Shown here in pieces: positions 5,682 to 5,938 of a stretch of 5,938 nucleotides of DNA. The DNA is taken from contig DYRB01000080.1 of assembly GCA_020718945.1 (NCBI GenBank), positions 1 to 5,938 on the forward strand. Reading direction: 5' to 3'. Made by a program: the position numbers and the translations under genes. This DNA comes from Lamprocystis purpurea. Its GTDB lineage: Bacteria; Pseudomonadota; Gammaproteobacteria; Chromatiales; Chromatiaceae. Numbering within the stretch: the first letter of the stretch is position 1; every line of letters begins with the position of its first letter. Below the pieces are notes generated by a model. It made no database searches and was not told the DNA's origin. It saw nothing but the letters and a program-made list of their open reading frames with translations.

Positions 5682-5938
5682 ATGTTGAGGCCGCGCCCGA
5701 TGAAGCATGTCCGCCTGCTGGTCCTCACCGAGGATCTGCCGCGGGCCTCCCTGACCCTGGCCGAGGTGGAGAGCTTCCACCCGGACCCCAGGCCCCCGGT
5801 GGAAAGCGAGTTCGTCAACCTGCCCGGTCGGGCCTACCGGGAGCTGTTCCAGCAGGCCCGCTCCCGCCTGGACAAGATCTCCAAGCTCGCCCCCCTGTCC
5901 GCCGAGCCCAACCTGGAGGCGGTGCGGGTGGTCGGGTC
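5682..5938 (+). CDS. ntpI: V/A-type ATPase subunit I, N-terminal part (runs off window)
   Basis: Only the first 85 codons are in the window and the frame is open at the edge. The visible part opens MLRPRPMKHVRLLVL, then a helix with DLPRASLTLAEVESFHP (18-34), then a charged helix from about residue 50 (RAYRELFQQARSRLDKISKL, 50-69). This is the strand-helix-coiled-coil opening of the soluble arm of subunit I, and it parallels the start of the left copy (MLRPASTRWFEVLC). It begins 19 bases after subunit C, so the two are co-transcribed. The transmembrane ion channel part is beyond the edge and cannot be judged. A shorter start at 5700 is possible. Context (G/H-like, subunit C, then this) makes the assignment firmer than 85 residues would alone. 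Confidence 0.85.
   Translation, partial: MLRPRPMKHVRLLVLTEDLPRASLTLAEVESFHPDPRPPVESEFVNLPGRAYRELFQQARSRLDKISKLAPLSAEPNLEAVRVVG

Noticed and set aside
1..5938. CRISPR arrays, tRNA or rRNA genes, insertion sequences
   Set aside because: I saw no spaced repeats, no tRNA-like folds and no transposase or terminal inverted repeats on either strand.

Overview
The window is strongly GC-rich, dense coding DNA from a bacterium. It carries two divergent gene clusters, both built from membrane and stalk subunits of a V/A-type (rotary) ATPase. The GC bias, the bacterial HtrA-like protease with a Sec signal, and the style of the V-ATPase genes would fit a high-GC proteobacterium, for example a purple-sulfur-type gammaproteobacterium. 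That placement is an impression from memory and the sequence here does not prove it.

Left cluster (minus strand, 3899 down to 186): a secreted trypsin-like serine protease, a small coiled-coil G/H-type stalk protein, a short AC39 (subunit C/d)-like protein and a complete subunit I (116-kDa / Vph1 family). All three gene junctions overlap by 1 to 4 bases (ATGA, ATGA, TGATG), so the four genes form one translationally coupled unit. The cluster stops after subunit I. No proteolipid (K) gene or A/B catalytic gene follows in the window.

Between the clusters (3900-4176) lies about 277 bp that must hold the promoters of both units. Both first genes appear to start with GTG.

Right cluster (plus strand, 4177 to the window edge): a second G/H-type coiled-coil protein, a full-length AC39 subunit C and the first 85 codons of a second subunit I. 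This looks like the start of a conventional V/A-ATPase operon that continues beyond the window.

The two clusters therefore show the same order (G/H - C - I) reading outward from a shared centre. The left set looks like a diverged paralogous stalk/membrane module with an added protease and a shortened C subunit. A reasonable inference is that it supplies alternative 'a', 'd' and 'G' isoforms that use the c-ring and catalytic head made by the right-hand operon. This arrangement is the most interesting feature of the window.

The tail at 1-185 is AT-richer, non-coding, and contains three different short-period tandem repeats (8, 7 and 10 bp).
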